Shown in pieces: positions 1 to 8,018 of a stretch of DNA of 64,000 nt. Position 1 is the first letter of the stretch; each line of letters begins with the position of its first letter. The stretch lies in NCBI RefSeq assembly GCF_038397785.1, contig NZ_CP151642.1, positions 310,001-374,000 on the forward strand. The letters run 5' to 3'. The translations under genes were made by a program, and so were the position numbers. Below the pieces are notes generated by a model. It was not told the DNA's origin, ran no database searches, and was given only the letters and a program-made list of their open reading frames with translations. The stretch comes from Salinibacterium sp. TMP30. GTDB lineage: Bacteria; Actinomycetota; Actinomycetes; Actinomycetales; Microbacteriaceae.

Positions 1-2
1 CT

Positions 3-704
3 AACCTCCCTCCGCTTTCGAGCCTAGATCCCGATGATCCTTCTAAGATCATTGGCGCCGAAATCGACATGATGGAAGCAACCTTCGCGCACTTGGGTTA
101 CGACTTCGAACTCGTTCCCCAGGCTTGGTCAGGAATCCTTCCCGCTCTCGATTCTGGGCAAGTCGACGTAATGTGGTCGATCCTGTACTACACGCCAGAG
201 CGGGCGGCAAATGTGGACTTCATCACCTATCTTCGCGCGGACACCGGTGTCCTAGCAAAAGAGGGTTCGACGCTCAAAATCTCGTCCACTCTCGATCTTT
301 GCGGGCTCACTGGCGCTGCGACTCTCGGAACGCTCGAGGTAGATCTGTACAACGAGATTTCTACCGAGTGCAAAGCTGCGGATCTTTCTGGAATCGACGT
401 GCTGACGTTCCCGGACCCGGCGGCGACAGTTCGGGCCGTACAAAACGAGCGCGCCGATGTCGCCACATATAACGCCGTTCTTGTTTCTACCATCATTGAG
501 CAGGTTCCGGGAGTCGAGCAGATTTTCATCATTCCCCAGAACAATCTCGTGGGCGTTGGGGTAGCTAAGGGAAATGTTGATCTCCGAGACTCGATCGCGG
601 AGGGTGTTGCGTGGTTGCAGGAAAGCGGTACGCAGGAGGATATTTTGCGTGCGTGGGGGATCGATCCCGATCTCATGGTTTCGACCGAGATACTGACCCA
701 GTAG
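3..704 (+). CDS. Amino-acid ABC transporter substrate-binding protein, 5' end outside window
   Basis: The frame is open from base 3, so the start and any lipoprotein signal lie before the window. The visible 233 residues have the family-3 periplasmic binding protein pattern: a segment asking for 'GAEIDMMEATFAHLGYDFEL', then 'WSGILPALDSGQVDVMWS' and a late 'GVGVAKGN' block, typical of polar amino-acid or opine binders. It would capture the ligand outside the membrane and hand it to the permease-ATPase encoded next. A strong hairpin separates the two genes. The exact ligand cannot be told from sequence. Confidence 0.85.
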   Translation, partial: NLPPLSSLDPDDPSKIIGAEIDMMEATFAHLGYDFELVPQAWSGILPALDSGQVDVMWSILYYTPERAANVDFITYLRADTGVLAKEGSTLKISSTLDLCGLTGAATLGTLEVDLYNEISTECKAADLSGIDVLTFPDPAATVRAVQNERADVATYNAVLVSTIIEQVPGVEQIFIIPQNNLVGVGVAKGNVDLRDSIAEGVAWLQESGTQEDILRAWGIDPDLMVSTEILTQ

Positions 705-722
705 TTATAGTCCTACAACCGA

Positions 723-757
723 GTCGAAGGGGCGCTAACCAATGGCGCCCCTTCGAC
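723..757 (+). terminator. Intercistronic hairpin after the binding-protein gene
   Basis: Perfect 13-bp arms (GTCGAAGGGGCGC at 723-735 and its complement at 745-757) around a 9-nt loop, without a following T run. It sits between the binding-protein gene and the permease gene. The likely role is protecting the upstream mRNA or partly attenuating, so that more binding protein than membrane protein is made (inference). Confidence 0.7.
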
Positions 758-777
758 TGAAAGAATGCGTGTGAATC

Positions 778-2391
778 ATGGATTTCATTTCGGAAGTTGC
801 CCGTTACTTGTTCTCGACTTTCATGCTCGAGGGCGCATTCATCACGATTGGAATAGGGATAGCGGCGATGGCCGGGGGGCTTGTCTTCGGGCTTCTTCTA
901 GCACTCATGCGGTTATCGCGGTTCCGTCCTGTGTCCGCGATAGCCGCTTTCTACATTTGGGTTTTTCGGGGTACTCCCCAACTACTTCAACTCGTGTTCC
1001 TGTTCGACGCGTTACCGCGACTCGGCATCACCATGTCCCCGATTATGACGGCGATTGTTGGTTTTGCGCTCAATGAAGCCGCGTTTGCGGGTGAGATCGT
1101 TCGTGGTGGAATAAACTCTGTCCAGAAGAACCAGCGTCTTGCTGCTGCATCTCTAGGAATGAGCCCCACACTCACACTGTTCCGAGTTGTGCTGCCACAA
1201 GCTCTCCGAAGCATCGTGCCCGCTCTAGGAAATGACTTTGTCAACGTCGTAAAGATGACTTCGATAGCCTCTGTCATTGCAGTGAGCGAGTTGACTCTTA
1301 GAAGTCAGCAAATTGTGGCCTCGACTTTTGAATTTTTTCCAGTCTTTACCGCCGCTGCAATTTACTACCTAGTCGCTACGTCCATCCTTGGCGCCATGCA
1401 GCGGTCACTTGAACGCCGTCTAGACCCGACGGTCGCACCAAGCGAAAGCATGGCGAGAAGGCTTGTGGGCTTGGGCATGCGCCGCAGGGTCGTGGGTGCG
1501 CGTCCTGATGGCGAGCCAGAAGACGCCGAACGAATTGTTCCGATTGAGGCTCGCCAGATTGGACCCAACCCGACGAAGATTGCCGAAGCGATTAGCCGTG
1601 AAATCGCTGTATCGACCCCCGTTTTGGAACCCTTCCTCTCGTGTAAATCGCTCGAGAAGTCGTATGGGTCAAGGCAGGTGATCAAGGATGTTAACTTGGA
1701 GGTCATGTCAGGTGAAGTCGTCGTTCTAATGGGCCCGAGTGGCTCGGGAAAGAGCACGATACTCCGCTTGATCGATCACTTGGAGACGGTGGATGGCGGG
1801 GAGATTCTCGTCGGTGGCCGACACATCGGATATCGCGCCAATAAGGGAAAACTGGTGCCGACACGGCATGTTCATCAGGAACGCGTCGACGCGGGCGTGG
1901 GAATGGTCTTCCAAAGCTTCAACCTCTTCGAGCACATGACCGTCTTGGAAAATCTTATAGAGGCTCCGGTTCGAGTGCTGGGCGAGAGCCGAGAGGTGGT
2001 GCGTGAGCGAGCTCTCCTGCTTCTCGAGGGCGTCGGATTGCGTGATCACGCTAACGACTATCCACACAGCCTCTCCGGCGGGCAAGCACAGCGGGCGGCG
2101 ATAGCCAGGACACTCACGATGAGACCCAAGCTGATCCTATTCGACGAACCGACATCTTCACTGGACCCGGAGCTAGTCTCGGACGTCCTCGAGGTCATCC
2201 GAGCACTGGCTGACGCGGGTCTTACGATGCTTGTTGTCACGCATGAAGTTCAATTCGCACGTGATGTTGCCGATCGAGTTGTCTTCATGGATGGGGGCGT
2301 TGTCGTTGAGCAGGGCACACCGAGTGAAGTCCTGAGCAACCCCCAGCACGCACGCACTCGCCAGTTCCTCCATCGAGTGTTGGGCGAATAG
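778..2391 (+). CDS. Amino-acid ABC transporter permease fused to ATP-binding protein
   Basis: One 537-residue chain combining two normally separate subunits. Residues 1-230 are a HisM/HisQ-type membrane domain with several transmembrane helices and the permease EAA-like loop (around 'EIVRGGINSVQKNQRLAAAS'). Residues about 285-537 are a GlnQ-type ATPase: Walker A GPSGSGKS near 319-326, Q-loop MVFQSFNLFEH, signature LSGGQ near 432, Walker B LILFDEPT near 452, and an H-loop VVTHE. The fused chain could form a homodimer, giving the usual two permease and two ATPase domains (inference). The binding protein is encoded just upstream and the TauE gene follows after 36 nt. Confidence 0.9.
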   Translation: MDFISEVARYLFSTFMLEGAFITIGIGIAAMAGGLVFGLLLALMRLSRFRPVSAIAAFYIWVFRGTPQLLQLVFLFDALPRLGITMSPIMTAIVGFALNEAAFAGEIVRGGINSVQKNQRLAAASLGMSPTLTLFRVVLPQALRSIVPALGNDFVNVVKMTSIASVIAVSELTLRSQQIVASTFEFFPVFTAAAIYYLVATSILGAMQRSLERRLDPTVAPSESMARRLVGLGMRRRVVGARPDGEPEDAERIVPIEARQIGPNPTKIAEAISREIAVSTPVLEPFLSCKSLEKSYGSRQVIKDVNLEVMSGEVVVLMGPSGSGKSTILRLIDHLETVDGGEILVGGRHIGYRANKGKLVPTRHVHQERVDAGVGMVFQSFNLFEHMTVLENLIEAPVRVLGESREVVRERALLLLEGVGLRDHANDYPHSLSGGQAQRAAIARTLTMRPKLILFDEPTSSLDPELVSDVLEVIRALADAGLTMLVVTHEVQFARDVADRVVFMDGGVVVEQGTPSEVLSNPQHARTRQFLHRVLGE

Positions 2392-2427
2392 TCCACAGAA
2401 CGCCTCGATCTTGTCGAAAGCAGCAGC

Positions 2428-3213
2428 ATGATGATTCCTTGGGACGTCGTGGTCCTCGCGGGCGCTGGTCTGTTGGCGGGGATGGTCAACGCGATGGCAG
2501 GTGGAGGAACGCTTATTTCCTTTCCTATACTTCTGGGCCTTGGAATGCCCGCGGTTGTCGCTAACGTGACGTCGGCCGTTGGTCTATCGTCTGGGTACCT
2601 GGGTGCCGCTATCGAGTATCGTCGAGAGCTCAACGGGCAAGGTGCTCGAATGTGGGCTTTAGTCCCTTTCGCTCTGGTGGGCGGGCTTCTCGGGGCCATC
2701 GTGCTTTTGCTGGCGCCCGCGGCGATATTCCGCGCCGCAGCGCCGTACCTCGTCTTGTCATCATGCGCACTAATGGCCGCTCAGCCAATATTGTCAAGGT
2801 TGGTGAAAAAACGTGCTGTAGCGCGTGAGAAAGAGCGACCCACGACGACGATTCCGCACACCACAATCTCAGTGCGGGTTGGAGTTCTGTTAGCTGGCAT
2901 TTACGGTGCGTACTTCGGGGCAGGCCTCGGAATCCTACTTCTAGCAGTTTTGGGCATTTTAATCGACGACTCTCTACAGCGGCTAAATGGGCTCAAGGCA
3001 GCGCTCTCACTAGCGGTGAATTTTGTCAGTGTAACTCTGTTTATTCTCTCGGGACACGTCTCATGGGTCGCGGCGGGAACGATATTTGCCGCGGCCGCGA
3101 TCGGCGGGATCGTCGGCGCAAGGGTTGCAAGAGTCTTGTCTCCTGCAGTGCTGCGAACGAGCGTGATTATATTTGGACTCGTTGTTGCGGTCGTCCTCCT
3201 AGTAAGGGGCTAG
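2428..3213 (+). CDS. TauE/SafE-family membrane transporter
   Basis: A 261-residue polytopic protein with about eight hydrophobic segments in two halves, each opening with a glycine-rich repeat (MVNAMAGGGTLISFPILL near residue 20; 'YGAYFGAGLGILLLAVLG' near 158). This duplicated pattern is diagnostic of the TauE/SafE (DUF81) anion exporter family, whose known members export sulfite, sulfoacetate or related organic anions. It lies in the same direction as the amino-acid ABC genes and may belong to their operon. Substrate unknown. ATG codons at 2428 and 2431 are both possible starts. Confidence 0.85.
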   Translation: MMIPWDVVVLAGAGLLAGMVNAMAGGGTLISFPILLGLGMPAVVANVTSAVGLSSGYLGAAIEYRRELNGQGARMWALVPFALVGGLLGAIVLLLAPAAIFRAAAPYLVLSSCALMAAQPILSRLVKKRAVAREKERPTTTIPHTTISVRVGVLLAGIYGAYFGAGLGILLLAVLGILIDDSLQRLNGLKAALSLAVNFVSVTLFILSGHVSWVAAGTIFAAAAIGGIVGARVARVLSPAVLRTSVIIFGLVVAVVLLVRG

Positions 3214-3457
3214 TGGTTGCAGCTTTTCGTGCAGACTTTGTTTTTACTCGGAGAAATCTCGTGTATCGCATCTCCATGACGAATCTTGCTCGATAAACGT
3301 AGTTTCACGGAAAAGTATCGAAGCGACTCCTGGCCTACAATCGCGCAAGAGTCGCGCATTTTAATGCGACGTGCGTCTAAAGACGAGATAAAATTGAGTT
3401 CACTATTTGGTGATTAGGAAGTCCTTACGGACTGAGAAGACGGTGGTCCGAAGCTGC

Positions 3458-3745
3458 TCAAGCTGCGTCAAGTAGCTCAACCTCAACGAACGTCACTGCT
3501 AGCTCTCCTCCGTTTGAGACATTGTGCTCCACTCCCGCCTGCCGGAAATATGCACTGCCCGACACAAGCGATACTGCTACCTCGGTTCTGGCGCTTTTCT
3601 GGATTAGAGTTCCATCTGTGATCGCAATGACGATGTAGTCAAACTCGTGTCGATGATGGCCTGTCTCTGCACCCGGAGTGAGGTGCCATCTGGTGACGCG
3701 CGCCCCCTGCACGTCAATCAGAGGGTGGGAGTTTGCGTTTTGCAA
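3458..3745 (-). CDS. Small cupin-domain protein
   Basis: A single cupin barrel of about 95 residues: 'GAETGHHRHEFDYIVIAITDG' carries the HxH...E metal-binding motif 1, and a second motif follows in 'RQAGVEHNVSNGG'. I chose a TTG start at 3745 because AAGGAAAGGA lies 5 nt upstream of it. The frame can also run to a GTG at 3835 (125 aa), but the extra N-terminal part is not cupin-like and lacks a ribosome site. Single-domain cupins of this size are often small metal enzymes or sensors; no substrate can be assigned. It is convergent with the transporter genes on its left. Confidence 0.75.
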   Translation of the reverse strand: MQNANSHPLIDVQGARVTRWHLTPGAETGHHRHEFDYIVIAITDGTLIQKSARTEVAVSLVSGSAYFRQAGVEHNVSNGGELAVTFVEVELLDAA

Positions 3746-4028
3746 TTTGTTCCTTTCCTTGGATCGCTGTGCGCAGTTGAAGCAGCGGAAAGAGAGCCTG
3801 GGTTCCAGAGCGACTTGTAGCGGTAGTTGCACCACTGCTTACTAGGCTGAATACTAGTATGTCGACGAGGATCTGAGTGGGTACGAGCCGATCAAGTCGT
3901 TTCTTGAGCCTCTTCCGTATCTCGCAAGCGACAGCGGCGGCTCACGCTCATGAGAATGGAGTGACGATAGACCCTTCGGTTATGCGCTGAGCGCCACGAG
4001 GGGGTCGGTATTACGCTCGCATATCGGA

Positions 4029-4478
4029 CTAGGCGTGGCTAGTGGTGCTCCACCCTGACCATTCGTCATCAATCGGAAATATCCGGATCCGATCGGCGCG
4101 GTGCCCTTGGCTGCATGCGCCTCCGGATATTTGCCTGAATCTGGTTTGAGCACTACGCCAACGTTCAACGAAGCCGATGGGGCCATAGCCGGCATCAGTG
4201 GTGTCATAGGAGACAGTCCAAGCCGTCTGCAGTGCGGAAAGCTCCTCTACGAGCGCTCCGTGCTTCCACCAGCAATCAGGGATCACGCCCTCATCGATTG
4301 CATAGCGTGTGCAGATCCACTCGACCCAAGAGCGGAGTTCGTCCCATTTCTCGGGTGCGTTCGAGTTCGGTAGCGTTCTCCAATTCACAGCGATCGCTGC
4401 GATCTCTTCGGAGTCTGGATCGCGTTCGCTTTCTTCTTCGGCGAGCACGTCGTCGATGTCGAAGTCTTCGTAGCTCAT
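4029..4478 (-). CDS. DUF4913-like conjugative-element protein
   Basis: 149 residues, last gene of the type IV secretion operon. The middle (about 38-110) has a Trp-rich pattern, with 'WVEWICTRYA', 'CWWKHGALVEELSALQTAW' and 'FVERWRSAQTRF', resembling the DUF4913 family found on actinobacterial plasmids and integrative elements. The N-terminus is very acidic (MSYEDFDIDDVLAEEESERD). Its start codon overlaps the stop of the HNH gene by 4 nt, so the two are translationally coupled. Function unknown; location argues for a conjugation accessory role. Confidence 0.7.
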   Translation of the reverse strand: MSYEDFDIDDVLAEEESERDPDSEEIAAIAVNWRTLPNSNAPEKWDELRSWVEWICTRYAIDEGVIPDCWWKHGALVEELSALQTAWTVSYDTTDAGYGPIGFVERWRSAQTRFRQISGGACSQGHRADRIRIFPIDDEWSGWSTTSHA

Positions 4479-4870
4479 GGTTGCTCCGTGGTTGTGGTGG
4501 TCAGTTTTCGCCGCAGAACACGTAGGGCGAATGCGCTGGCGACTCGGCGGCTTCGCATGGCGCGCAGTACCTGGTCGCGGTCGAGAAGTCGATGCAGTAG
4601 CTCGTGGTGGGCGGGGTGCAAGCTCACGAGGTCACTGTGGTTTTCTTCTGCTTTCCATCCGGTCGGAGCTTCAGTGACTCCGGAGTAATCGATGTGGTGA
4701 AGCTCGAGCTCGCGAACCTTCGCAGCTTGGCTGCAGGCCTCGCAGCGCAAATCGTTTCCTGCTGCAGATTCTTCGACGAACCAGCGTGCTCGGCGGACAA
4801 ACCATGCGCGTGAGCGCAGGTAGCCAGTGCGGTATTTGTTGCCGCGTGCCGGCCTGCGAAAGTTCGACAT
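4475..4870 (-). CDS. HNH-like nuclease encoded next to the coupling protein
   Basis: 131 residues. A CxxC pair (RCEACSQ near residue 42) is followed by ELHHIDYSGV, then SDLVSLHPAHHELLH. This matches the beta-beta-alpha-metal fold of HNH endonucleases, with the HH dyad and final His present; the central Asn position is Asp and the second CxxC is replaced by HPAHH. The start abuts the stop of the VirD4 gene and its stop overlaps the DUF4913-like gene. In a conjugation operon with no visible relaxase, a nuclease in this position could process the DNA or be a transferred protein; that is inference. Confidence 0.65.
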   Translation of the reverse strand: MSNFRRPARGNKYRTGYLRSRAWFVRRARWFVEESAAGNDLRCEACSQAAKVRELELHHIDYSGVTEAPTGWKAEENHSDLVSLHPAHHELLHRLLDRDQVLRAMRSRRVASAFALRVLRRKLTTTTTEQP

Positions 4871-6705
4871 CAGTTCTGGGTTTCCTCGTAGTCCAACTCG
4901 ACGGGTTCCTCGGGCCCGGGAAGTGCAAGGGGCTCAGCTTTCGCGAACTGCGTGCGGAACTGTTCCTGCTGTTCTGCTTCGGTTGTGCGCTTTCCGGTTG
5001 AGATGCTCGTGCTGTCGGCCCGGTCTGTCCACCCGCGGAGGTCGAGGAGTGCTCCGCGTCGGTTTCGGTAGGCCAGCAACCCCATCGATTGCGGCATGCG
5101 ACGAATCTCGTCAACGGTCATCAAGGGGACTCTTTCGAGCTGGTTGCTGGTCGAGGCTCCTTGCTGGTTGTAGCTGTAGGAGGAACGTTTCAACTGTCGC
5201 GTTCCGAGCATGGCTTCGATATCGCGCAGGTGGCCCATATCTGAAGCGCCTCCGAGCAGGATCTTCGCGGTTGCTGCGGACCAGATGGTGTCTGCTTCTG
5301 CCTTTGACCAGGCGGTCTCCGCTTGCGAGAGTGCCTGCAGGACGACCATCGTGCAGATTCCGCGACCGCCACCGTCAGCCATGACTCGTGGCAGTGCTGG
5401 CCACGCGAACATATTCGCGATCTCGTCGAGGATGAGGCCCAGCGGCAGGGCGAGTCGTGAGCCGGGTGTTGCCAGTGCCTTGCGGCGGGCTGTTTCGACG
5501 ACGTCGTCCAACAGTGCGCCGAGGAAGCCTCCCATTGCCCCAGCTCCGCCGCTGGAGCCGATGAGATAGAGGGTGTTTTCGCCGGAGAGGAATTCGGCTG
5601 GGTCAAAGTTTTCTCCGGCTTTCGGGGAGAGTGCTGCGCGTAAGGAGGGGATGCCGAGCGGGCGCACCGCTGCTGCCACGCCGAACCAGGACGACGAGAG
5701 AAGCTTGGGGTCGCCGCCCAGAACACCGTTGAGGCTTTCAGCCCACCCTGGAGCGCCGTCGCTGCGAAGAATATCGACCGCACCGCGGGCGAGACCGGGG
5801 TTTGAACCCCAGTGGTAGAGCTGTTTGACTCCACCGCCGGAGATCGCGGCAGCATGGAGCAGTTGCGCCAGCACGCTTGACGCGGCGCCTGCCCATTCTT
5901 GATTGGACTGGCTGGACCCGAGGGCCGTTCCAGCGATGATCGCCTGTGCCCGTTGATCGGCAACGAGAGGGTCGTCACATCCGGTGACCGGCGAGATGCG
6001 CAGGGCGGAGCTGACGCCGGAAAGTTGCTGTGGGTCAAAGACTGTCACGCGGCCGCGCTCGGCGCGCGGTCGCATCGTCGCGGCCAAGTTGTCGTTGGTC
6101 GTCGACGTTGTAACGAGGGGACCTGCCCAATCGAGGATTGCCGAGATCAGGATGCGGTAGCCCTTACCGGATCGGGGTGGACCTTCTAGCGCTACTGAGT
6201 CTTCTATGGAGACGTATACGTCGACACCGGACGAACGTCCGACTCTCCATCCCACGTCCGTGGCGGCAGGCTTCTGCAGGTTTGGGCGGAGTGTTTTCGC
6301 TTGCTTCAGCACGGCTTTCGCCGAGAGGTGCTTGGTGATCTCGCTACCCTTCGCGAACCCTTCTCGGCCGCGCAGCTGCTGGATGAAGTAGCCGTCTGAC
6401 TGGCGGTATCTGAACCACATGACGACCCCGGCGACTACCGGCAAGACGCAGAGGGCGATGACGATGATGCTGGCAATACGTGCCGGCGTTGCCGGAAACG
6501 AGCAGCCCTGGTCGACCACATAGCTTGAGGTCTCACCGAAGAAGGCGAACCCGACGCCGGAGAACATGGACTGAGGTGCTGCAGTGCTGTCACAGATGAT
6601 CTTTGTGACTAGCGCGGTTACTGCTTGGCACGCGAAGTTGATCACTAGGATCACCGCGACGAGGCCAAGAACTGGCGTCACCCACCAGTTCTTCGCGGTG
6701 TTCAT
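4870..6705 (-). CDS. VirD4/TraG-type coupling ATPase
   Basis: 611 residues. Two N-terminal membrane helices (about 10-32 and 75-96) precede a cytoplasmic motor domain with Walker A GPPRSGKG at about 165-172 and Walker B LILDEIANMFAWPALPR at about 430. VirD4-type proteins are hexameric inner-membrane ATPases that dock the DNA-protein substrate onto the type IV channel and pump DNA. The C-terminal tail is acidic and Gln-rich. It overlaps the ParA-like gene by 4 nt. Length and layout match the actinobacterial TraG/TraD group encoded next to SCO6880-type genes. Confidence 0.9.
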   Translation of the reverse strand: MNTAKNWWVTPVLGLVAVILVINFACQAVTALVTKIICDSTAAPQSMFSGVGFAFFGETSSYVVDQGCSFPATPARIASIIVIALCVLPVVAGVVMWFRYRQSDGYFIQQLRGREGFAKGSEITKHLSAKAVLKQAKTLRPNLQKPAATDVGWRVGRSSGVDVYVSIEDSVALEGPPRSGKGYRILISAILDWAGPLVTTSTTNDNLAATMRPRAERGRVTVFDPQQLSGVSSALRISPVTGCDDPLVADQRAQAIIAGTALGSSQSNQEWAGAASSVLAQLLHAAAISGGGVKQLYHWGSNPGLARGAVDILRSDGAPGWAESLNGVLGGDPKLLSSSWFGVAAAVRPLGIPSLRAALSPKAGENFDPAEFLSGENTLYLIGSSGGAGAMGGFLGALLDDVVETARRKALATPGSRLALPLGLILDEIANMFAWPALPRVMADGGGRGICTMVVLQALSQAETAWSKAEADTIWSAATAKILLGGASDMGHLRDIEAMLGTRQLKRSSYSYNQQGASTSNQLERVPLMTVDEIRRMPQSMGLLAYRNRRGALLDLRGWTDRADSTSISTGKRTTEAEQQEQFRTQFAKAEPLALPGPEEPVELDYEETQN

Positions 6706-8018
6706 GCGTGCTGCTCGTTCAAGCTCTCGGCAACTGCGGCGCCGGCCGCGATCCAGGCGTTCTTCGTGGATGGCTTCAAGCTGTCGAAGCGTAGAGCGCC
6801 AGACTTCAAGCTCGGCTCGAAGGGAATCACGACGGTGCGTGGCGCAACTTTCTCGAAGCCCGACACGATGCGTGCGACTTCAGTCGCCGGAGTTGAGCGC
6901 TCTGCGACTGTGACGACGACGACAGCGTTCTTTACTAGCTTTGCGGAACGTTCATCTCGTTGGCTGAGTTCCTCGAGCAGCAAAGCTGCGGACTCTGCGG
7001 CCTCACCCGATGGGCTAGTCGGCACTACGAGCTGGTCGCAGTGGTCGATCATCCGCAGCCAGCGCTCGGACGATTCGTCGTTGCCTGTATCGAAGATGAC
7101 CATCCGCGAGTACTTCTTGATGACTTCGTTCAGCGCATCAAATTCGGTGGCGGTGAGCCGCTGATCGGAGGCCAGAAGCTTGGGGTTTGAGCGGAGAACG
7201 TCGTACATATCTGCACTCTGGTGGTGAACGTAAAGCGCTAGATCCCCGATGGTCGCTGTCGGCTGCATGAGCCGTTCGGTTACGCCGCCAAGGTCTTGGA
7301 TGGTGGCGTTATGGCTGGAGCGTTCCGTTCTCCAGCCGAGTGTTCCGCGAGTGTCGTTGTTGTCCCAGGCGATTACCCCTGAGCCACCGTGACGCGCGAA
7401 TACTGCGGAGAGCATCGCGGTAGTCAGCGTTTTTCCGACTCCACCTTTGCCATTGACGACGGCAATCGAGCGGCCGCCGGCCCAGTGCTGGCTGACGGCC
7501 CGGATAGCCATTAGGCGCTCTTGCTCTGCAGCGGAAGGGGCAATCTTGATGCCCGTTGTGCGGGTGATCAGACCGCGCCATCCAGATGCTGGTGGAAGTG
7601 CCGCACTGTCGTCGGCGAGGAACGACCGGCGCCCTTCTTCGGGCGCTTCTTCCTCTACCTCGAGGGCCGGCTCGGGTTCCGGGGCGATAGGGACTTGCAC
7701 TTCTCGTTCCGATGTCATCGGTCGGGTTCTGCGCAGTGGCTCTACGTGTGCGGTGTGTGGTTGAGGTTCAGCCCTGTTGTCGGGGCTGATGCGGCCGTCA
7801 CCTGAGACTAAGAAGCTGAAGACCCCGTTGGATTGTTTCGAGGTCAGGCGAACGTTGTCACCGTGCTCGCGAGCAACTTCTGTGGCTCTCTGGATGATTC
7901 CGCTGCGGAGCTGGTCCTCACGTGCGTACTGGACGGTTTCGGCTGGCTTGCCAGCGATGCTCACAGTGGCTGCGGTGCCGCTCGCGGCAACGTCGGCTGT
8001 CATTTCGAGGGTGCTCAT
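6702..8018 (-). CDS. ParA/MinD-like ATPase of the conjugation operon
   Basis: 438 residues. An N-terminal variable region (1-180), rich in Pro and Glu, precedes a deviant Walker A KGGVGKT at 191-197 and a switch region near 'RMVIFDTGNDESSERWLRMI'. These mark the ParA/MinD/SRPI superfamily. Members in actinobacterial transfer operons sit between the VirB4 and VirD4 genes, as here, and are thought to position the machinery or element at the membrane. It overlaps both neighbours by 4 nt (ATGA), so the three are coupled. Confidence 0.85.
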   Translation of the reverse strand: MSTLEMTADVAASGTAATVSIAGKPAETVQYAREDQLRSGIIQRATEVAREHGDNVRLTSKQSNGVFSFLVSGDGRISPDNRAEPQPHTAHVEPLRRTRPMTSEREVQVPIAPEPEPALEVEEEAPEEGRRSFLADDSAALPPASGWRGLITRTTGIKIAPSAAEQERLMAIRAVSQHWAGGRSIAVVNGKGGVGKTLTTAMLSAVFARHGGSGVIAWDNNDTRGTLGWRTERSSHNATIQDLGGVTERLMQPTATIGDLALYVHHQSADMYDVLRSNPKLLASDQRLTATEFDALNEVIKKYSRMVIFDTGNDESSERWLRMIDHCDQLVVPTSPSGEAAESAALLLEELSQRDERSAKLVKNAVVVVTVAERSTPATEVARIVSGFEKVAPRTVVIPFEPSLKSGALRFDSLKPSTKNAWIAAGAAVAESLNEQHA

